Assembly: GCA_009767595.1 (NCBI GenBank)
Contig: VSDK01001933.1
Location: 89,879 to 153,878 of the forward strand
DNA length: 64,000 nt
Source: Symbiodinium kawagutii
Taxonomy: Eukaryota > Sar > Dinophyceae > Suessiales > Symbiodiniaceae
Direction of reading: 5' to 3'
In this document: positions 1 to 25,753 of the stretch, piece by piece
How the letters are laid out: the number at the start of each line of letters is the position of its first letter
How positions within the stretch are numbered: the stretch's first letter is position 1
Notes under the pieces: generated by a model
What the model was told of the DNA's origin: nothing
What the model saw: the letters and a program-made list of their open reading frames with translations, nothing else
Databases searched by the model: none
Position numbers and translations under genes: made by a program

Positions 1-820
1 CTGTTCACTATGGTGGAGAAGAGTTGTCTTTATGGTAACTATGGTGGTTGACTATGGTTTCACTATGGTGGTTCACTATGGTGGAGAAAGTGAAAAGTGG
101 TTGACTATCAGAGAAAATTGATAAATAGCAGCACTGAAAACTAACTATCAGTTGATCGTCAAGACTAAATATGAATTGGTTGGTTAGAGCTGGATTTGAT
201 AAGAACCCATGCATCAGGTTAGAATCCCTAGTAAAGTGTGAAATTGACGCAAAAAAACGGCTCAAAGCGAGGGACGACCCCAGATGTTTACTCAAAGTTA
301 CAGATGTTAGTGCTGTTGGGTCGATGCTTTCATACTCCACTCATCCGGAAGAGTTTCCTCAACAGAAGCAGGTGCCACAGCGGTTGGCTTAAACCTTCGC
401 TGCAGATTTGCACGTCAGACTGACTAAGAATTTTGAGTTTGGCATGGCCCAGATGCTGTCATGACACCACGGGTGCTATGCTCCGCAAAATCTACACGCT
501 GGCATCAGCCAAATATGGCAAGTGTCGCTGTTGGATGTTGTTGTTTCTGTTGCTGCAGAGGTCATTGTTGTCTTCATTGTTGGTGTTGTTGCTGAATACA
601 GTTCTGAACAGAGACGCATGAATGATTTGGATTTTCGGTCCCAAAAATGAGGAAGGTCAATGCCAGGAGGCGGTGGGATGAACGTTGGATGCCAAGAACA
701 AGTCTAGCAGGATGAAGGTGTTGCTTCCGAACGTTATGGTTGGATCATATAACAGAAAAACTGTAGCAATATGTGTAGAGAATAACCGTCGCTTTCAGTG
801 GCTTCGATGCACATAGAGAG
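1..820. other. No gene supported
   Basis: The first 110 bases repeat the word ACTATGGTGGTT in degenerate form. The rest is unique AT-rich sequence with short open frames lacking codon bias or splice context. A weakly coding-looking stretch near 640-710 (reading RRRWDERWMPR) could be an exon but has no clear acceptor. Confidence 0.4.
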
Positions 821-877
821 CTCAAGACAACGGTGTGGCGCCGCACCACGGTCGCGGGCCGATGGGAAATGTTTCCA
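821..877 (+). CDS. Candidate internal exon, unknown protein
   Basis: GC-rich island in an AT-rich surround, preceded by an AG and followed by a GT. It reads in phase 0 as 19 codons, including TTVWRRTTVAGRWEMF. No family is recognised. It could belong to the gene whose terminal exon is at 9229-9297, but no junction can be proven. Confidence 0.3.
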
Positions 878-971
878 GTTGTACCTCGGCATGTCAACGC
901 TGCATCAACCTGAGGGCAGTGGCAGTAGTAGCAGGTGTAATAGTATTTTCATCACATATTGATTATTGATC

Positions 972-1128
<157 letters not shown>

Positions 1129-1918
1129 AGAAGTGACTAGATGTAATTGGTTTACTCGTAGTGGTCTACCAGCCGATTTGTTGGCCACTATAAATAGCAG
1201 TCAGTAAACCATCCAACTACTATTTTATAACTACCATCACAGCCGGTTTGTTGGGATACCCTCTATAAATAGCAGTCAGTGCGACCATGGAAGCTTGGAT
1301 TTTCCGTCCCACTTGGGGCCAGTGAAGTAGGCACTTGAGCTTTCGTAGCGGTGCTACGTGGCTCTGTTTATTGCTGTTGTAGTGTTGTAGGAAGGTGTAG
1401 ATTCTTGTGGTTGCTGGTTTCAATCATTTATTCACAACTCCTCATTTGTCTTCAAAGCATCGGACAACTTTTTGACATGGCTACTTTTTTGTTGGTAGTT
1501 CAGACCGCGAACTTGTATGTGAATCTGTAGTCCCTCCCGCAATCTAGAAGCGCAGGGATTTGTTGGGGCCATGGTTGGATATACCCCTGTGGTTGTATAG
1601 ATTTTCTTTTGTATCCCAAATTGCATCAGCCAGTTGACAAGGAAATAGGCGACTCTCGCAGAGTTCTTAGTAGGACATACAGATGTTCAAGCTTTTTGAT
1701 ATTCACTATTTGGAAGCGGGATGTTTAGTTGCAAATCTGCCCACCGTGGGCTGACATTACGAAGCGGGTTTTCAGCTGTGATTCCTCTTGCGGATTCTTA
1801 TGGGTCTATAATTTTGCCGGATCAAGGTGAGGTTTTGGATTACCTTGGATAAGGCTAAAAAGAGCAAGGAACTCAGTAGGGCATCCAACCAAATTGATCC
1901 ATGACGATCCAGAGATCG

Positions 1919-1972
1919 CTGTTGTGGTTGTGGTTGTGGTTGTGGTTGTGGTGGTTCTTCTTGTTGTTGTTG

Positions 1973-2004
<32 letters not shown>

Positions 2005-2110
2005 GGTGGTGGTGGTGGTTTTGGTGGTGATTCTGGTGGTGGTGGTGGTGGTGGTGGTGCTGCTGCTGCTGCTGCTGCTGCCGCTGTTATTGTTGCTGCT
2101 ATTGTTTGTG
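1919..2110. repeat. Compound (GTT)(GGT)(GCT) triplet repeat
   Basis: Successive blocks of TTGTGG, GTT, GGT, GGT with interruptions, and GCT triplets, sharing a G-N-T frame throughout. The pattern suggests step-wise mutation of one triplet followed by re-expansion. Open frames on both strands are homopolymeric. Confidence 0.9.
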
Positions 2111-3321
2111 TCGCTGTTTCTAGTGTATGAATCATAATGTTGTTCATTCGCAACTGCTGTGGTTGCAATCCTTCCAACTGCCGGTTGTCACATATATAGC
2201 TGAAACACATCTGGATTGTGGTTGGCAGACCATTCATTGACACACTGTTATCCGATCTTTACCAAACCAAGCCAAGCCATGTCGTTCCTCTGCATTTTTC
2301 TCCCATTTTGAGAAGGCAACACATGTCAAACGGCTACAGGGCCCTCCCCAAAACATATGATTCGAGCCCAGTCGTTCACCTGAGATCGTTTCGTTCTGGC
2401 CACTACCCAATGAGTTGGAAAACCTCATGCGACTAAACAAGCTGATGACCAAACCATGTGTTGGGTGAACTAGTCTGGCCATTTGATCCACCTCAATGAG
2501 AAGCCAACACATGACCAAACTCACTGAGCCACAAGTTCTCGTCTCCGCTGCAAGGTTTCGAAGGCTTCAAGCCACCACAAAGGCCGACCGATGAGTTGAA
2601 GCAACGAAGCACCCGGGTGCTTTAGCGCTGGACTTTCTGAGACGTCTATCCATTCTGAAGCTAAGTTTTCAGAGATTTTGTGATAGCAGCTGCACGTTCA
2701 TGTCCAAAAAAAAGTGGGTACTTAACAGGAAATGTTTGAGGTTTGACACTGCTACGCAGCAAAAGTACGGATGGAAATCCACCGGTTAGCCATGAGGCTG
2801 ATCATGCTGCAAGACATGGAATAGGAGAGCGTAAAAAAACAATTTGTTGCTCGAGCGTGCCAATGTTGAACTACCTGTTTGACACGAGACATTGCCGTTC
2901 CCTGAAGTGATCAATATGGAGCTATTCGTGAATTCGCCAGCTTCTTTTGTTCAGTGAATAGTTTATTCTACCCCCTGGCTGGCATTTGTGTGAGAATCCC
3001 GAATTATTCAAAATATGTCAGAATGTCCCAACAATGCTCAGAACTCAATTACCTCAGATGAACCATCCAGTAGTCCCCAGAAATGTTGGTAGATTTTTAC
3101 CTTGAAACCAACTGGCATCCATTCCCATTGGCAATCCTTCCGCACATTGCTAGGCCTAAGGGAAAGCTGGCGTTGAAATACTTTGACATCGCAGGCGCTG
3201 CAGCCGCGCGACCGCGAGGGTGATTTAATAAAGAGGACAGGAACCAGAACTCCGAAGGAATCTCCAATAGAAGGCGGGGAAGCAGCCATGGTTAATGGGA
3301 GCAATCCGGAATTATCATTAA
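2111..3321. other. Intergenic or intronic sequence, one possible micro-exon
   Basis: AT-rich unique sequence. At 3195-3219 a 25-bp GC-rich stretch (reading ALQPRDRE) is bounded by a CAG acceptor and a GT donor and could be a micro-exon. Nothing else is supportable. Confidence 0.3.
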
Positions 3322-3437
3322 ATGGCTATGGGTCAATATTAACCAACTAATAATGGTGAATAATAACCAACAAACTATAGGGAAAACAATAGTTAATGAT
3401 GGGGAAGCAGGGGTACGGGGTTTTGACCCACAGCCAA
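3322..3437 (+). mobile_element. MITE family 1, copy 1
   Basis: About 116-bp element beginning ATGGCTATGGGTCAATATT and ending TTTTGACCCACAGCCA; the ends are inverted copies of each other. Three more copies lie at 9335, 51277 and 58626. The interior (GGGAAAACAATRGTTAATGA, then GGGGTACGGG) is conserved among copies. It has no coding capacity, as expected of a non-autonomous DNA transposon. Confidence 0.8.
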
Positions 3438-4514
3438 ATAACGAAGAGTGTACCCAACCTCCAACAAAAATCACCCAAGTTTGTTCTCCAAGACCGCCTT
3501 GCCAAGATAATGTCTCCAAGGAAAATAGTATACAAATGGCCATGTTTGCTTCACAGTTACCCACCCTATTAAACTGATCCAAAGGCTCGGCAATTTTCAA
3601 AGCAATTTGCGATGGTTGCATGGCTTTAATGCGTTTTCCCATTGTACCGGCGTGAGATACTGTGCATTAATGCCGCGTTCTTGATGAAAACCGCAGCCAA
3701 CTTGCTCCCAGAGAAGTGTCCTATACCCTGGAGGCATGTGGTGTTTCAATGTTATTTCCAAGGACCATCAACTAGCAGCACGGTGCTTTTGAACCCCCTT
3801 ACTAAGTGTTGCATTATGTTGCACTTAGATTATGTCTCAGAGTCCTGCTGGTTTGTTCAGCTTGGGTATTTTTCTAGGAGCCGAGGTACTCACAACAGTT
3901 GGATTGCCTTTACGACTATAGGCTTGATATGCTTGACTTTTGCGGACTTTCCCAGCTCATACCGGCTACCAGGTCCTACTAAATCTCAGCGAATGTGAAC
4001 AAAACCATGATGTCATTCCGAGTCATTCCTTGATGCCTGTGAGCGTATCCAGAATTTTGGTTACCGCAGCCGCAGCCATCCCGAAAAGATTATTCCCAGG
4101 GAAACCACATGAAACAGAAACAACTCCCCATCCTGGGTCTACATCGTGCGAACAAATTTGTGATGGGCAGTAGCAAAGCCATCCTTTTGGTTGTTGACTT
4201 CCGTCCTTTTTTTCGGAGGGTAACATCACCACCTATAGTGTGGCCTTAATCATCCTTCATCAGCAAAATCTTGGTGACTTTGAAAGTGCTCTCAGCAAAT
4301 CCGGATTGGTAGCTTAGAACAGTTTCAAAGTTGAAACTGTCAGAAACCAACGAGCTTAAATGTTGGAAGCAACATCAACCAAGTAGTAGCTGAATGCCAT
4401 CCACCATTCATGGCGTTGCTCAGTTGAGCAGCACATTTTGATTCATAGTGGTGAACTCGATGTGTTACCAACAAGAAGCACAACAAGGGGGTGGTCCATC
4501 ATGGTACCTCCTAG

Positions 4515-4605
4515 TCTTTATATGTATACATATATATATGTGTATATATTTGTTTATGTATGTGTATATATATATATATACATGCATGTACGTACATACA
4601 CGAAA
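4515..4605. repeat. TA/TATG-rich low-complexity tract
   Basis: Runs of ATATAT and TATGTATA words with interspersed TACATGCATG palindromes. Low complexity, no function inferred. Confidence 0.7.
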
Positions 4606-4698
4606 ACGAAGGTTTTGTCGATGTGCTTCTGATGGATAGCATTTCCTGAGAGTCTGCTGAATCAGCAGGTCGTGCAGAACCCATTCGATTGGTCCTAG

Positions 4699-4794
4699 CT
4701 TTGGGCGAGCCCGGGTCCCCGGACGGGTCCGAGGGGACGCTGGGGAACTGATTGGGTGGGGTCGCTTCCAACAACGCGAAGGGCAGCGCCTTCA
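4699..4794 (+). CDS. Candidate internal exon, unknown protein
   Basis: Strongly GC-rich block (about 65% by eye). With acceptor TCCTAG|C and donor CA|GTGTAG it gives 31 codons, including GDAGELIGWGRFQQREGQRL. Entry takes one base and exit is phase 2. An antisense frame is also open, so strand is not certain; plus is preferred because every better-supported exon in the window is plus. Confidence 0.4.
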
Positions 4795-4976
4795 GTGTAG
4801 CATTTTTTCGGCGGGATGGCGTGCCCAACTTGGGTGAAACGGTCACATGCAGCAAGACAGCGGAAGCTGTGAGCACCGCGATTCAAAATGGTTTGTTTGA
4901 GATAAGGCGCTTTGGCACTGTTGGATTTAAGACTCCCAGCCATAGGACCTACAGAAGAAAGTCTCACGGGAATTGA

Positions 4977-5825
4977 ACGAATACCTGCAAATGACCTGTT
5001 TATGTGGTCAACAAATGACGCTGGAATTGCAAGCTGAAGATACAATTTGACATACAGCACAAACACAAACATGTGCTTTATGTTTTGTGTATGCAGGAAG
5101 TGTAGTGGATGGAGGTTTCAAGGTGTTTTGGATCATCTACAGTGTTTTTGGATGTGTGGTTTTAGGGTCAGGTTCCATGAGGCTTAAGCCTGTGAGTTTA
5201 TCGCTGTTGTGTTTTGGTTCATATATATGTTACAGCTTCTGGCGTTTGCAGTATTTATTGAGCATAGGCAAACACTCCGATTCAGGTTCCTCGCCTTAAA
5301 AACGTAGCCAACGCTTATTGGTTTTCCTGGTAAATTGACCCCAGTGCTTGCCCGAAATTGAAAAACTGGGCGAACGTCTCAAAAGCCTCGCAATACTTGC
5401 CTGATAGCAATGCCAGTGTATCAAGCTTGTGATACCTGCTCAGAGTTGTGGTATTTTTTGTTTTACCCTCACTCACCATATCTGACTGCCACTAATCCCA
5501 CTAATCATTGCTAGCCATGGATCATCCATTGATTGACCATGATCATTGGCCCCAGTCAAACATTCTTAGCAATCATGATATGATCCCACTAAGTTTGAGC
5601 CAACCATGGCCCGTATGTTTACGTACCCATTACGAGCGTCTCTTGCAGAAGTCGGTGCTTCTAGGTGCTTGAACAGGTCCTAATTGATAAGACTATTTGG
5701 TTCATCGTGGGTGATGTTGCACTCTCAGTTATCGCCGCAGGAATTGTAGAGTGGTGAGTTGATCCAGCAGTGATGGCTTGAAGCATCCTTGATTTTATGC
5801 ATCATTATAGATATCTGGCTAGTAG
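4977..5825. other. No gene supported
   Basis: AT-rich unique sequence. The short frames present have neither splice-site support nor compositional bias. Confidence 0.4.
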
Positions 5826-5921
5826 TTTTAGACATTCTTTATTTTCTCTAGTATAGTTTATAACAAATTATTGGTTGACAAGCTTATTATTTATAGGGGT
5901 TGAAACCACCAACCAGCTGTA
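5826..5921 (+). mobile_element. MITE family 3, copy 1
   Basis: Contains TTTTAGACATTCTTTATTTT near the left, GGTTGACAAGCTTATTATTT, and the diagnostic right end GGGGTTGAAACCACCAACCAG. Related copies are at 10088, 21232 and 35502. The left end of this copy is degenerate. Confidence 0.55.
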
Positions 5922-6193
5922 GTTACTATTGAGTCATTTCGTCATGATTTACCATAATTGGCTGGAACAACATTATGCTTAGCTTCCATTTTGAACATGG
6001 TTATTCATCATTTACCATTGGACAACCATTTCCAGCCATTGTTAGTTGATTAATGATCGAAAGATGAAGGACATTGTCACTTGTACGCATATCGCCCGCG
6101 TGCATCTGTTCTTGCCGGTCGTTTGTTGTCATTCATTCAATAATTGATGTGTACATCAAGCTCCCAGCCCCACGTCAGCGGTTGTGATTCCAG

Positions 6194-6238
6194 GGTATCA
6201 TGAGAATCTACCGCTCAACCTCCGAGCGTGGCTCCGAG
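6194..6238 (+). CDS. Candidate small exon, unknown protein
   Basis: 45-bp GC-richer segment with acceptor TTCCAG|GG and donor GAG|GTATAA. Two frames are plausible: YHENLPLNLRAWLRG (entry 2 bases, exit phase 1) or GIMRIYRSTSERGSE (0/0). The second would be phase-compatible with the terminal exon at 9229. Family unknown. Confidence 0.4.
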
Positions 6239-6239
6239 G

Positions 6240-7420
6240 TATAACTACCAAGATATCCGATTGCGAGGTGCCACCGTTCAGAACTTCACCTGCTGGGGGG
6301 GTCCCAGCACGTGCTATTAGGTGGTCCCGGGGTCTCGCAACAGTGGAGATCCATTTGAAGGACCTCCCAGGTCCCAGGGTACCATAGATGGATCGCCGGT
6401 AATAAGTGGAGCCCGGGGCATATCATTGGGTTTTCGTTTCACTTATTTGCAGGTGCACATAGAGTATTCATGACGTTTACAGCAGTTCAAAATTGCATCG
6501 ACAATCAACACTCTCAGTGTAAACATTGCTATTCCCAGTCATTTCCCTGGTTTTGAAGGGGTTGTGATAGGGGGCTGATGGTATTTTATGGTATGATACG
6601 GCTGCAAAAAAGGTGAAACCTCGGGCGCAACTGTGGCTCTTCCTCCAAAGATTATCATAGATTTGGAATGGTGACCGGTCGTGAGTGCAGCATGTACAGC
6701 AGTAGAGTTGAGGATTCGACAAGTTGAAATTTGCAGAATTCCCATTGTTGTAAATGATGACCTCAAAAGGACACCAAAATGGATAAGGGGAAGCCAATTT
6801 GAAAAGGCATGTATATATTATACGTACTGTTTAATCCTGCATAAGCAGCATGCCTGAATCACTGCACATTTTGCTCCGCCATGTTCGGAAGATAAACTGG
6901 CTTGGGATTGCCCTCGCCCACGGAGTGTCTCCAGCGTCGAAGAGAGGGCTACCCCTGCCCTCACAAACAATATGTACGTTTGGCAATGCGATCGAACAGT
7001 ACATTGATTTTATAGGATGCACCATGACCACTGTGGCATCCCCACAGATGGCAATCAACTGTGTCAGGTGATCAGTGGAGCATCAAGGAGAAAGAGGTGG
7101 GACCGTAGCAGCATCAAAGTCGATGATTCCCACCAGTGGTACCAGTGGCAGTTTCCAAAATGGGAAACCTATAGGAGAAGGAGGCTTGTGCATGGATGAG
7201 CGATCCACTGAAAGGGCGACAGGCGGCCCGGTTTGTTCGTCTATACTGTTGACGGTCTATTTGTCCTCCATTTGTCTACTCCTCTTTGGATCTGTCTGTA
7301 AATCTACCTACTGTACCTATTTTGCAGTATTTATCTTCTATATCAATACATCCATTTAATGGTATGTTTATTTGAATTTGTTTATCTATCTTCTAACTAT
7401 CTATCCAACTATATATGTGA
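6240..7420. other. Mostly intronic or intergenic
   Basis: AT-rich sequence. A stretch at 7085-7198 reads RRKRWDRSSIKVDDSHQWYQ and continues to a stop; it could be a terminal exon but has only a weak acceptor. Otherwise nothing is seen. Confidence 0.25.
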
Positions 7421-7470
7421 TATATATATATACATCTATCTATCTATCTATCTATCTATCTATTTATCTA

Positions 7471-7524
<54 letters not shown>

Positions 7525-7640
7525 GATCGATGTGCTTCTATCTATCTATTTGCCTACCTATCTATTTGTCTATCTATTTGCTAGCTACCTATCTATGGTG
7601 CTAGCTATCTGTCTGCCTATCTATCTAGGTGATTCTTGCT
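7421..7640. repeat. (TATC)n microsatellite with degenerate flanks
   Basis: Core of tandem CTAT units from about 7431 to 7523 with CTGT variants, decaying into TATCTA-like words up to about 7960. Tyr/Leu/Ser-rich frames across it are artefacts. Confidence 0.95.
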
Positions 7641-8599
7641 AGCCAGCCGTCCATGCCTATCCATCAATCTAGTCAGATAGCTATGTACCTTTCTTCCCTG
7701 TAAAACTCTCCAATTAGCGGACTATCTATCAGCTTGCGATCTACCTATCTACCTATCACATTGTCTGACTACCTTACTGTCTGTCTATTTGTGCATGATA
7801 TCTACCTGTATCTACCCAACTCTCAAAGCCACTCTTCTTGTCTATTTATCTATATACCCATTTTCTATTGTCTATCGATCTATCTACCTATTATCCATCT
7901 CTCTACCTTTCAATCTATTTGATTGTTTTTCCCTCTCTCTCCCTCTCTCTCCATCTATCTCTTTTTTTCTCTATTCGACACTATCCATGTGGCTCTCTAT
8001 CCCTCTCTTTTGGAACACCCAAAAAATAGCAAAATCGGCAGCTGTTCAGATGTTGACAACCATGGGTTGTGACCGGCTAAGTGGGGGGGTCACGTCGCAC
8101 ATGTCACTGGCCCAAACTTTGTGCCCAAACCAATCGGCTGGGTCGCGACGTACGGTGATACTGGCTGGGTCATTGTTAGGATGTGAACCAGAGACCAGTC
8201 TTGATGCAAGACTTCATGTAATCTCACTATATAATCAGGGTCCGCAATCATGAATGATGGTTAGTGATGATGGTTCACCATGAATGCAGTTTGATAGTGA
8301 TGGCTAGACGTGACTAGAGTCGTTTAATGATGATGGTTGATGATGATTCGTGATTGTTGAGAATAGTGATGGTGAATTATGATCTTTGACGTTGAGCCAA
8401 TTGGGGGGATGCTTGGGTGTATCACATTGTATCCTCAATGCAGCAGTATTGCAGATTGACCGGTGCGTGAGCGATTTGGTTCCTTACAACTTGAGCTGCG
8501 CTCAGAAAAAGGAACGATATCTTATGCTGATAGATGCTGATTCATCTATAGTTGGTTTGTAATTGGTTGTGGCCAAGCAAGAGTGATGGTCGTGATTCT

Positions 8600-8705
8600 G
8601 ATGGATATACAGACTGAGAGACAGACAGATGGACAAATTTGCTGACAGACATACGGACTGATGGACAGGCAGACAGACCGACAGGTAGATACGCAGATAG
8701 GTAGG
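8600..8705. repeat. Degenerate (CAGA/GATA)n tract
   Basis: ACAGACAGATGGACA-like tetranucleotide words, the reverse-complement flavour of the 7.4-kb microsatellite. Heavily diverged. Confidence 0.6.
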
Positions 8706-9012
8706 TGACCAATCGTTGGTGACTGTCACTGCAATGTTCGAACTTGAGTAAATAGATACTTTCTACGAATCAAACAGGCGAATTGAATCCATCATACACT
8801 GCCCAGCATTGCGGTCTCCCGCAATGCCGGAGCAATGGAAATGACCTTTGTTCCTGGGACACTCAGCCGAAACAATAGTTCCTGAGTTCTCAGCCAGTGT
8901 TTCTTCCGGGGATCAATAGGAACCCATTTTATATATATTCATTATTCACCGTTATGAACTACTACTGTATCCCTAGCCACCAGTACCACGATGAGTACAA
9001 CCATCATCGGCC

Positions 9013-9195
9013 ATGACCATTATATTAACCACATTCACCACCATGTTAACTACCAAATTACCTACCATATCAAATATCAACCACCATGTGACCATGTTAA
9101 CTACCAAATTAAGTAAATTACCTACCATATCAACCACCATGTTGACCAGCATGTTAACCGCCACATTAACCACCACATTAACTATCACCAACCAT
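9013..9195. repeat. Degenerate ACCACCATGTTAACT tandem words
   Basis: Repeated 12-15-base words (CCATGTTAACTACCAAATTA, CTACCATATCAACCACC) in loose tandem. Same vocabulary as the arrays at 22.3 kb and 54.4-55.9 kb. Confidence 0.6.
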
Positions 9196-9228
9196 CATCA
9201 ATCATCCTTAGCTGACCAGTGCCAGCAG

Positions 9229-9297
9229 CTGCCCAGTCTACGCCATTTCATCAGCTTCCAGTTGCGGAAGCCCAGAGCGGACGCCCTGGCTGCTTGA
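9229..9297 (+). CDS. Candidate terminal exon with stop codon
   Basis: Preceded by GACCAGTGCCAGCAG as acceptor. It reads in phase 0 as 22 codons (RHFISFQLRKPRADALAA at the C-terminus) followed by TGA at 9295-9297. GC-rich and biased in third positions compared with its flanks. It would close a plus-strand gene whose upstream exons may be those at 821, 4699 and 6194. Product unknown. Confidence 0.5.
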   Translation: MPSLRHFISFQLRKPRADALAA

Positions 9298-9334
9298 AGA
9301 TGGCTATGCTTAGAGTTGGTCGCGTTTTTAGGGA

Positions 9335-9451
9335 TATGGCTATGGGTCAAGCAGTTAACCAACCAATAATGGGGGATAATCACCAATAATAGGGAAAAGA
9401 ATGGAAAATGATAGGGGAACCAGGGGTACGGGATTTTGACTCACAGCCATA
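9335..9451 (+). mobile_element. MITE family 1, copy 2
   Basis: Begins TATGGCTATGGGTCAA and ends TTTTGACTCACAGCCATA. The terminal inverted repeats pair over about 16 bp with one mismatch. Shares the internal words GGGGATAATCACCAA and GGGGAACCAGGGGTACGGG with the other copies. Confidence 0.8.
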
Positions 9452-10087
9452 TGACTCGGGATATTGATAGCAGTTTGTCAATTCAATATATGCAGCCACA
9501 TTCTTTGAGTATGTTGATTTTGCGTTACTAAAGATCCATTAGCGACTGTGCTGCACGGTACGATGGTGATTCCACATCAATGAGGGCCATCCAACTTGTT
9601 AGAAGGAACTCAGAGGGAGCTCCCAGAGCTGCAGGGTTTCCCTTTGTGAAGGGTTACATGGGGGATAGCACCATTGATAGCCAGATGACTGTGTCTGGAA
9701 TCTGGAAGGGACACCAAACGTGGGGAGCACGCGCAGTTTTTTTGCTCCGAATCCATTGGCATCGGTGATGGCGGTGGTGAGCTGTGTGTTCATCATTATC
9801 CCTGGGTTGATGGTGGTTAACACAGGTTGATGAATGCTATGAATATTGGCTAATCATGGTCAATAAATGACGGTCATCTAATCCTGGGTGACTAGCTGAT
9901 TCCTCGGACTTCTAGTTTCCCAGCATGTTTCTTGTTTCTGGTGATTGTCACAATCGCTAATGATCTCCAACGTGAATACGTTTGAAATAGCCGGTGCTCA
10001 CCCAATCATCGGTGTTGGAGCCCGTCCACCTTCCACAAAATTCAGGGCCTTGACTGGAAACTATGGGTTAAAACCCTAAAGGATTGT

Positions 10088-10173
10088 GGTTTCAAGCATT
10101 TTTTGTTTTCCTGAGTATTCATTAACCATTGGTTGAATATTTTTCATGGGGGTTGAAACCACCAACCAGATAG
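10088..10173 (+). mobile_element. MITE family 3, copy 2
   Basis: Left part TGGTTTCAAGCATTTTTTG, middle CCATTGGTTGAATATTTTTC, right end GGGTTGAAACCACCAACCAG. The ends are inverted (TGGTTTCAA against TTGAAACCA). Confidence 0.65.
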
Positions 10174-11102
10174 CCATGTCAAGGCATTGTTATAGCGAGT
10201 GCTAATCACAGGTAACTACCATCACCAAGAAGCTTTTGATTAGCCAGTCAGCTCAGGAGCAACCAATAAAAGCAGTGTTCGCAAATAAAGATTTTACAGA
10301 AATATTTGTTTGCATATGTGAATAAATCTGTACGCATACATACAAGTGGCTTGCACGTTCAGGAGTTTTGACTACCGCCTGTTTGCACGGCTTGAGGTGC
10401 TTTATGTTGATGATCTTGCACTGGCTCAGACCAAAGCCATCCTCAGGCGGTTCACCGCGGAGCTGTGTTCGTTTTGAGATATGTGGTGTTTGTCGGTTTT
10501 CCGTTGGATACCACAGGTGAATCATATACGCAGAAGTATAAACACATGCATACCATACCCTCAGACAAACATTCATACATGCTTGCATGGTATGTATGCA
10601 AAAACATACTATCTTTTTAAAGGTTAATTGATTATTCATGTTTGACCGGGGATCGAAAGAGGTGTCCTTCTGAATGACCCCGGCAAAGTACCAATGGAAA
10701 TTGGTTTGGAACACCCTGAATCTTTGTGAAGGCTTTTGTTTCAACAGTAAAACCATTATGTCATTTTTTTTCGAGGGTGTTGTTTTACGAATAAAAGTAC
10801 TAGGTCTCCCTGTGGTTGCTTTTTGTGGACGCAGTTTTCAAACAGGATTGAAACATGTGTTTGACAGGATAGTATGCATACGAACGTTTTGAAAACTGCA
10901 AAGTCTGAAGTCTGAAGTAAACAGTTTTGCTATTTAGGCATGATGATACATCGTTGGCAATGAAAGAATATGAAAGAATATCATGTTTGGTCTGTATCTC
11001 AGTATTTCATGCATGTTCATCATCATCCCAGAGTTTGTACGTCACAAATATCGTTTTGTAAGTTTCTCCATCTCAGATACAAGTAAAGCTAACGTCATGC
11101 AG
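10174..11102. other. No gene supported
   Basis: AT-rich unique sequence. A 167-codon minus-strand open frame here has no codon bias and is crossed by TA-rich and ATACATACA words; it is not called. Confidence 0.4.
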
Positions 11103-24329
<13,227 letters not shown>

Positions 24330-24399
24330 GTTACACGTTGTGCTGTGGCGAGGTCAGGTCGCCACATTGCCTTCAATGCAGAATCTCTGGAGGACTGAG

Positions 24400-25600
24400 A
24401 ATCTCCTATTCATGGAATATGATGGAGTATGTACATTTGATTGAGTTTGATCTATGGACTTATCATCAGTTGATTTCCTCAACAACCCGTGAAGTTACCA
24501 AACCCAGATGCATGGTGGTAGTGGGAGGTGGTTAGCAACGCGTCGATGGTGAATAGACACAACAGTACCGCAATGTCGATCAAGTGCCCTTGTTTCAGCT
24601 GGAAGTTCGGGGTTCTTGCTCCTCATCCTGGATGCTTTTTAAGGTTCACATGGGTTTACGCGAACGAGTGGTTGCTTGTTGGTGTTTCAATTGTTGAACA
24701 TGCTTGGTGGGCTGAATTCATTGAATTCCTTGGTTTACAACTCTTGGAGGATCCTTCAGTTGGGGCGCTGATCATTGGTTGACAGCCTTTTATATGTGGA
24801 CCAAGCAGTTGGGGGATGCCAATCACTATAACATCAACCACCTGGTGAAATACAACATGAGCCCAGTTGTGAATAGCTTCTGGCACCACGGAACCGCCAT
24901 GACCGATATGTTTTTGAAGCTTTAGATTTGAGCACCAACCAGTTGTGATCAGTCTACACTTGGCAGATCTGGTCGGGTTTACCCCGAGCGGCCTTGGTGT
25001 ATATCCGGGAAAATGGGTGGTTGACATCATCGTAAAACTTTGGTTGGCAGGGAATATCCGTTTCTTGAACGCATGGCAAGAGCACTGGTGTTCAAAACAA
25101 TGGCAACATCATGCAGCGCTTTGAAGGCCCACCATATTTTACCTCTCTTGCAGCAGGTTCAGAACATTCGATGCAGAGAATTTACCAAGTATTCATCCTT
25201 AAGACTACGCATGTGAGTCGTTACCAGCACAGGCCTATGAAAACCGGCATGTTTGGATGAACTGCAACGCCTTCATGTGTTAGCGCAGCGTCAGAAGGCT
25301 CAAAGCAGCCTGACAGGTCACAGTGTTGAACCAACCCTGAGTAGATGCACAGTCTGTCGCAGTCCATCGCAGGCGTCTAAAGCTGTTGTAACAATATGAA
25401 CGTCCATGAACGTCCTGTGTACATGCGCAAGAATTTGTCTCTATCCAAATAAAAGTGCATGAAATATCATGAAATCACAGTGAATATGTATATGACATAT
25501 TATGAAATCATATGAATATTCACCCATTAATATGACTTCTGTGTAACTATATGAATATCCACGCTTGTTTTCATGTGTTGATTAGGCCAATCTGAATTGA
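24400..25600. other. No gene supported
   Basis: AT-rich unique sequence, presumed 3' end or intergenic space between gene A and the IPP-2 gene. No recognisable exon. Confidence 0.35.
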
Positions 25601-25630
25601 CATCCAGTTCGACATTGCACCATCTGCCAG

Positions 25631-25665
25631 CAGGGCACCCAAGCCTTCTCGCCGTCGCCAGCGTC
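25631..25665 (+). promoter_or_regulatory. Possible 5' UTR after a spliced-leader acceptor
   Basis: ATCTGCCAG at 25622-25630 could act as trans-splice acceptor, leaving about 35 bases before the ATG at 25666 (context GCGTCATGG). Dinoflagellate mRNAs generally carry a trans-spliced leader; that this AG is used is inference. Confidence 0.3.
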
Positions 25666-25753
25666 ATGGCGGACGACAGTGGCGCCAAGGCGGCAGTTCC
25701 AAGCGAAGGCCAAGGCACCAGCTGCTCGGTTGAAGCAGAAAGGGTCAGCATCA
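25666..25753 (+). CDS. IPP-2 gene, possible first exon
   Basis: ATG GCG GAC GAC opens a frame reading [16 protein letters not shown]; proposed donor A|GTTCGG. The block is GC-rich and all three forward frames are open, one reading [18 protein letters not shown], so the frame is uncertain. Chosen because it supplies a start codon and the right phase. Confidence 0.4.

Noticed and set aside
1806-2243. Pro/Thr/Ala-rich minus-strand frame
   Set aside because: Product of the compound triplet repeat at 1919-2110.
4511-4876. Minus-strand frame ALLEATPPNQFPSVPSDPSG
   Set aside because: Open because the region is GC-rich; the plus-strand exon 4699-4794 has better splice sites, though strand is not proven.
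7359-8029. Tyr/Leu/Ile/Ser-rich frames
   Set aside because: Generated by the (TATC)n microsatellite and its decayed flanks.
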